The notes under the pieces: generated by a model
What the model was told of the DNA's origin: nothing
Database searches by the model: none
The model's input: only the letters and a program-made list of their open reading frames with translations
Shown: piece by piece, positions 61,230 to 64,000 of the stretch
How the letters are laid out: every line of letters starts with the position of its first letter
How positions within the stretch are numbered: position 1 is the first letter of the stretch
Program-made: the position numbers and the translations under genes
Origin: Phycisphaerales bacterium
GTDB taxonomy: Bacteria > Planctomycetota > Phycisphaerae > Phycisphaerales > UBA1924
Reading direction: 5' to 3'
Length of the DNA stretch: 64,000 nt
Assembly: GCA_020847175.1 (NCBI GenBank)
Contig: JADLCM010000002.1
Coordinates: forward strand, 124,001 to 188,000

Positions 61230-63083
61230 ATGAAGACCCTGGTCCCGATGCTGGCGTTGGTCGCGCTCACCCTCCCCGCGTGCGCGGCGGTCATGGTCGC
61301 CGGGCGCCGGCCCGTGCAGCCACCGGGCACCGACTACACCATCCGCGTCGCCCAGCCCCAGACCCAGATGCTTGACGTCACCGTCGAGCTGCGCGACCTC
61401 ACGGCGGGCGAAGTCGAACTCTCGCTGCCGGTCTGGAGGCCGGGACGCTACCACGTCCTCGACCTCGCCGGCGCGGTCCAGGAAGAACACGCCGCGGACC
61501 TTGAGGGCCGCGCCCTCCCCGTGCGCAAGTCCGACAAGGCCACGTGGGTGATTGACACGCGAGGCGCATCTGCGATCCGGTTTTCATACCGCGTCTACTG
61601 CAACGAACTCCGCACCCGGCTTCGTCACGTCGATGATTCGCACGCCTTCATCAGCCCTTCGGCGGTGATGGTCTACATGCCGGGTCGGCGCGATCAGCCG
61701 GTGCGCGTGACGCTCGACCTGCCTGAAGGCTGGCGCGTCGCGACGGGGTTGTCCCCCGAAGGCACCGACCCGCGAGTGCTCGTCGCCTCGAACTACGACG
61801 TGCTCGTTGATTCGCCCATCGAGGCGGGCGAGCACGAGCTCATCCGCTTCGACGTGGACGGCGTGCCGCACGAGATCGCGATCTGGGGGCGCGGACATTG
61901 GGACGCGGGCGCCCTGGCGCGAGACTTCGGCGCGATCGTGCGCGAAGAAGCACGGATCTTCGGGCGCATGCCCTACGAGCGGTTCGTCTACATCATCCAC
62001 GCCCAGCCCGGTTCGGGCGGGGGCACCGAGCACCTCAACTCCACCGTCATGGGGGCCGACCCCGGCGCATTTGACGATCCCGACCGCTACAAGAACTTTC
62101 TCGGCCTCGTCAGCCACGAAATGTTCCACACCTGGAACGTCAAGCAGCTCCGGCCCCGCGGGATCCACCCCTACGACTACCAGCACGAAAACTACACCGA
62201 CCTGCTCTGGGTCGCCGAGGGCACGACAAGCTACTTCGACGATCTCGTCCTCGCGCGCACCGGGCAGATCACCGTCACGGAGTATCTCTCCCGGCTCGCC
62301 GGCGCGATCAACGCCAACGCCGAGACGCCCGGGCGGCACGTCCAGTCCGTCGCGCAATCCTCCTTCGACGCCTGGATCAAGTTCAACAAGCCCACGCCCA
62401 ACTCCCGCAACGCCACCGTCGACTTCTACCGCGAAGGGTCCCTGGTCAGCCTCGCGATCGACCTCGAACTGCGACGCCGCACCGCCGGAGAAGTGGCCCT
62501 CGACGACGCCATGCGCGTGATGTTTGAGAAGTTCCCCCTCAGCGGCACCGGATACACCCGCGACGATCTCGTCGAATGCCTGGAGACCCTGAGTGGCGGG
62601 TCATTCGCCGACTTCTTTTCCCGCCATGTCGAAGGCACCGAACCCATTGACTTCGCGAGTCTTCTCGCGGGTGTGGGTGTGGTGCTCGAACGCGACAAGG
62701 AGGGCGAAGAGCCCTGGCTCGGCGCAGACCTCGAAGACAGCGCCGGCCTCGCCCGGGTGAGGAGCCTTTCGAGCGAGGGGCCGGCCTTTGCCGCGGGGCT
62801 CATCGTCGATGATCTCCTCGTCGCGCTCGACGGCGAACGCCTCCGCGCTTCAGACCTCACCGCCCGGCTCAAGGGCCTCAAGCCCGGCGACCGTGTGCAC
62901 ATCACGTACTTCCGCTACGACCTGCTCCGCGAGATCGACCTCGACCTCGGCGCCAAGCCCGCGGGCAGGTGGGTGCTCAAGCAGGCCGACGAACCCGGTG
63001 ACGACCAGCGCCGCGCCTTTGAAGCGTGGCTCCGGCGCGGATGGGACGGCGCCGCGCCCGCCGCGGCCCCCGCGAACCCGTAG
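61230..63083 (+). CDS. M61-family glycyl aminopeptidase-like metalloprotease with PDZ domain
   Basis: The 617-aa exported peptidase has an N-terminal signal with a possible lipobox (LTLPAC, Cys18). An M61 N-terminal beta domain precedes the thermolysin-like domain with HEMFHTWN (296-303), the HExxHTWN zinc motif, and the downstream WVAEGTTSYFDD segment carrying the third ligand Glu. Residues about 515-590 form a PDZ domain (ARVRSLSSEGPAFAAGLIVDD). This fits M61 glycyl aminopeptidases of the cell envelope. CGGAGAA lies before the ATG and a TAGACT hexamer at 61201-61206 may be the -10. Substrate unknown. Confidence 0.9.
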   Translation: MKTLVPMLALVALTLPACAAVMVAGRRPVQPPGTDYTIRVAQPQTQMLDVTVELRDLTAGEVELSLPVWRPGRYHVLDLAGAVQEEHAADLEGRALPVRKSDKATWVIDTRGASAIRFSYRVYCNELRTRLRHVDDSHAFISPSAVMVYMPGRRDQPVRVTLDLPEGWRVATGLSPEGTDPRVLVASNYDVLVDSPIEAGEHELIRFDVDGVPHEIAIWGRGHWDAGALARDFGAIVREEARIFGRMPYERFVYIIHAQPGSGGGTEHLNSTVMGADPGAFDDPDRYKNFLGLVSHEMFHTWNVKQLRPRGIHPYDYQHENYTDLLWVAEGTTSYFDDLVLARTGQITVTEYLSRLAGAINANAETPGRHVQSVAQSSFDAWIKFNKPTPNSRNATVDFYREGSLVSLAIDLELRRRTAGEVALDDAMRVMFEKFPLSGTGYTRDDLVECLETLSGGSFADFFSRHVEGTEPIDFASLLAGVGVVLERDKEGEEPWLGADLEDSAGLARVRSLSSEGPAFAAGLIVDDLLVALDGERLRASDLTARLKGLKPGDRVHITYFRYDLLREIDLDLGAKPAGRWVLKQADEPGDDQRRAFEAWLRRGWDGAAPAAAPANP

Positions 63084-63141
63084 CGCCCCGTCTGTCGAAA
63101 CGCCGCCATCCCTTCGCCCCGCGCGAGGGGGCGGTCCCGTC

Positions 63142-63570
63142 TCAGGGCGTGCGCGGCGCGCCCGGCTCACCATACCCGCCGAGCGCCAGCACGAGCATCA
63201 CGAACGCCGCCGCCACGATGAGCAGCACGACGAACGTCCGAAAGCGCAGGCTCGATCCGTCGGCGTCCTCCGGGTGCGCCTCTCCCCCCTCGGGTCCCAG
63301 ATTCTCTCCCACATCCACATCGTCCCAATCAATCTCGGTCGAATCGAGCCGCATGTCCTGGAGCGCCGCACGGGCCAGCGGCAGGTCCGCCCGCCTCACC
63401 TGCACCTTGATCGGGTCAGTCATCGCGACTTCCCACGTGAGCGTGCTCGCCGCAGTCGAAAACGCCCGCGCCGCGATTCCCTTCGCCTCCAGCGCCTGCA
63501 CGATCACATCCGCTTCGAACGGGTCCTTTGCCGAGGTCAGCGTGACGAGGATGTCGGGGTCTTTCCCCAT
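63142..63570 (-). CDS. DUF2007-like putative signal-transducing membrane protein
   Basis: The 142-aa protein starts with a DUF2007-like unit: ILVTLTSAKDPFEADVIVQALEAKGI and a later IKVQVRRADLPLARAALQDM. This small alpha-beta fold is found in 'putative prokaryotic signal transducing' proteins. After an acidic linker a single C-terminal membrane helix (about residues 112-132) anchors it. GGAGGAACC lies before the ATG. It is divergent in arrangement from nothing obvious: it converges with the M61 gene and follows the partial gene at 63601 on the same strand. Function unknown. Confidence 0.7.
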   Translation of the reverse strand: MGKDPDILVTLTSAKDPFEADVIVQALEAKGIAARAFSTAASTLTWEVAMTDPIKVQVRRADLPLARAALQDMRLDSTEIDWDDVDVGENLGPEGGEAHPEDADGSSLRFRTFVVLLIVAAAFVMLVLALGGYGEPGAPRTP

Positions 63571-63600
63571 CGGGTTCCTCCGCGCCGTCGCGCCCGCACT

Positions 63601-64000
63601 CTACGCCCGGCCCGCCGGACGCAGGAAACCGAGTTGGCGCGGCAGCATTGCCTCGTACACCACGACCGGGCGGTTCCCCGCGGCCCGGCGCACCGCGCGC
63701 CCCACCACGTCCGGGTCAAGGTCGCCCTCGCAGAGCGACACCGCGCTCAGCTCATCATCGGGCCTCGTCCGTGCGACGCCCCCGGCGAGAAAGCCCCACA
63801 CGCACGCGATCTCCGACGCCGCGCTCACGATCCGTCCGATGTGCTCCTCCGCGTCCCGCAGGGTCTCCGGGGTCAGGAGCGCCCCGGGCTCGATGAGCAG
63901 TTCGAAGGGCTGCCCGGCCCGGGCCTTCGCAAACGACACGCACGAGGGGATGTCGCTGAGCACGTGGCGCGCGTGGGGCCGCAGCACCAGCGTGTGCCCC
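63601..64000 (-). CDS. C-terminal part of an unrecognised protein (cut by window edge)
   Basis: The reading frame is open from the right window edge to a stop at 63601, so at least 132 residues belong to a longer protein; any apparent start near 63987 is internal. Visible parts are GHTLVLRPHARHVLSDIPSC, ELLIEPGALLTPE and AVSLCEGDLDPD, alternating strands and helices that could be the end of a TIM-barrel sugar-phosphate isomerase-like protein. The resemblance is weak and I would not name a function. The next gene on the strand is the DUF2007-like one, 30 bases on. Confidence 0.55.
   Translation of the reverse strand, partial: GHTLVLRPHARHVLSDIPSCVSFAKARAGQPFELLIEPGALLTPETLRDAEEHIGRIVSAASEIACVWGFLAGGVARTRPDDELSAVSLCEGDLDPDVVGRAVRRAAGNRPVVVYEAMLPRQLGFLRPAGRA

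Overview
The window is high-GC, gene-dense bacterial chromosome. No rRNA, tRNA, CRISPR array, insertion sequence or prophage was recognised. The most likely source is a planctomycete of the class Phycisphaerae. Three things point there: secreted proteins with tandem 'GC-type' dockerin-like repeats (DPNDPAYGVPDG...DFFxYLD), short sorting tails of the PAPAS-ALLGLGG-RRRR type, and an unusually large SecA (1350 aa). This assignment is an inference from gene style, not from a marker gene.

Layout. 1-6.5 kb: the 5' part of a dockerin-bearing secreted protein, then a fatty-acid desaturase, an unpaired CoA-transferase beta subunit, inorganic pyrophosphatase, a membrane acyltransferase, riboflavin synthase and a fluoride channel. 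6.5-15.8 kb: a fused hydantoinase/oxoprolinase, a PAS-LuxR regulator, a Tat-exported metallo-hydrolase, EF-P, methionine aminopeptidase, a PEP-CTERM-like protein and ThiL. 15.9-21.7 kb: a diguanylate cyclase beside a protein with a FliM-like C-terminal peptide, a second PEP-CTERM-like protein, a secreted small protein, a hypothetical and a DinB-fold protein. 21.7-34.4 kb: one long minus-strand flagellar operon (fliF-G-H-I-J-motE-like-fliK-flgD-TIGR02530-like-flgE-flbD-motA-motB-fliL), ordered like the Bacillus/spirochaete fla operon and mostly with short gaps or 4-nt overlaps. 34.6-46 kb: rlmN-asnB, a secreted EEP-fold hydrolase, ctaB-sco (cytochrome oxidase assembly), a second dockerin protein and secA. 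46-54.5 kb: a free-standing NrdJ-type TSCPD domain, mqnD (futalosine menaquinone route), and flhF-flhG-small membrane protein-fliA-rseP. 54.7-64 kb: mutS, a TIM-barrel protein, nadK-rbsK, obgE, an M61 peptidase, a DUF2007-like protein and the C-terminal part of an uncharacterised protein.

The two flagellar blocks complement each other: basal body, export ATPase, hook and stator genes in one, and placement/number control (FlhF/FlhG) plus the flagellar sigma factor in the other. FliM and FliN, the export gate (FlhAB, FliPQR) and the rod genes are not in the window. CtaB, Sco and MqnD point to menaquinone-based aerobic respiration.

A recurring non-coding pattern is a TAnnnT hexamer 5-9 nt before the start codon with no Shine-Dalgarno sequence. 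It occurs at twelve genes and suggests widespread leaderless transcription from compact, often divergent promoters. I found no clearly new multi-gene system. The best leads are a three-hairpin 5' region before the second dockerin gene, the FliM-like peptide protein, an asparagine synthetase with a rewritten glutamine site, and the leaderless/divergent promoter architecture.
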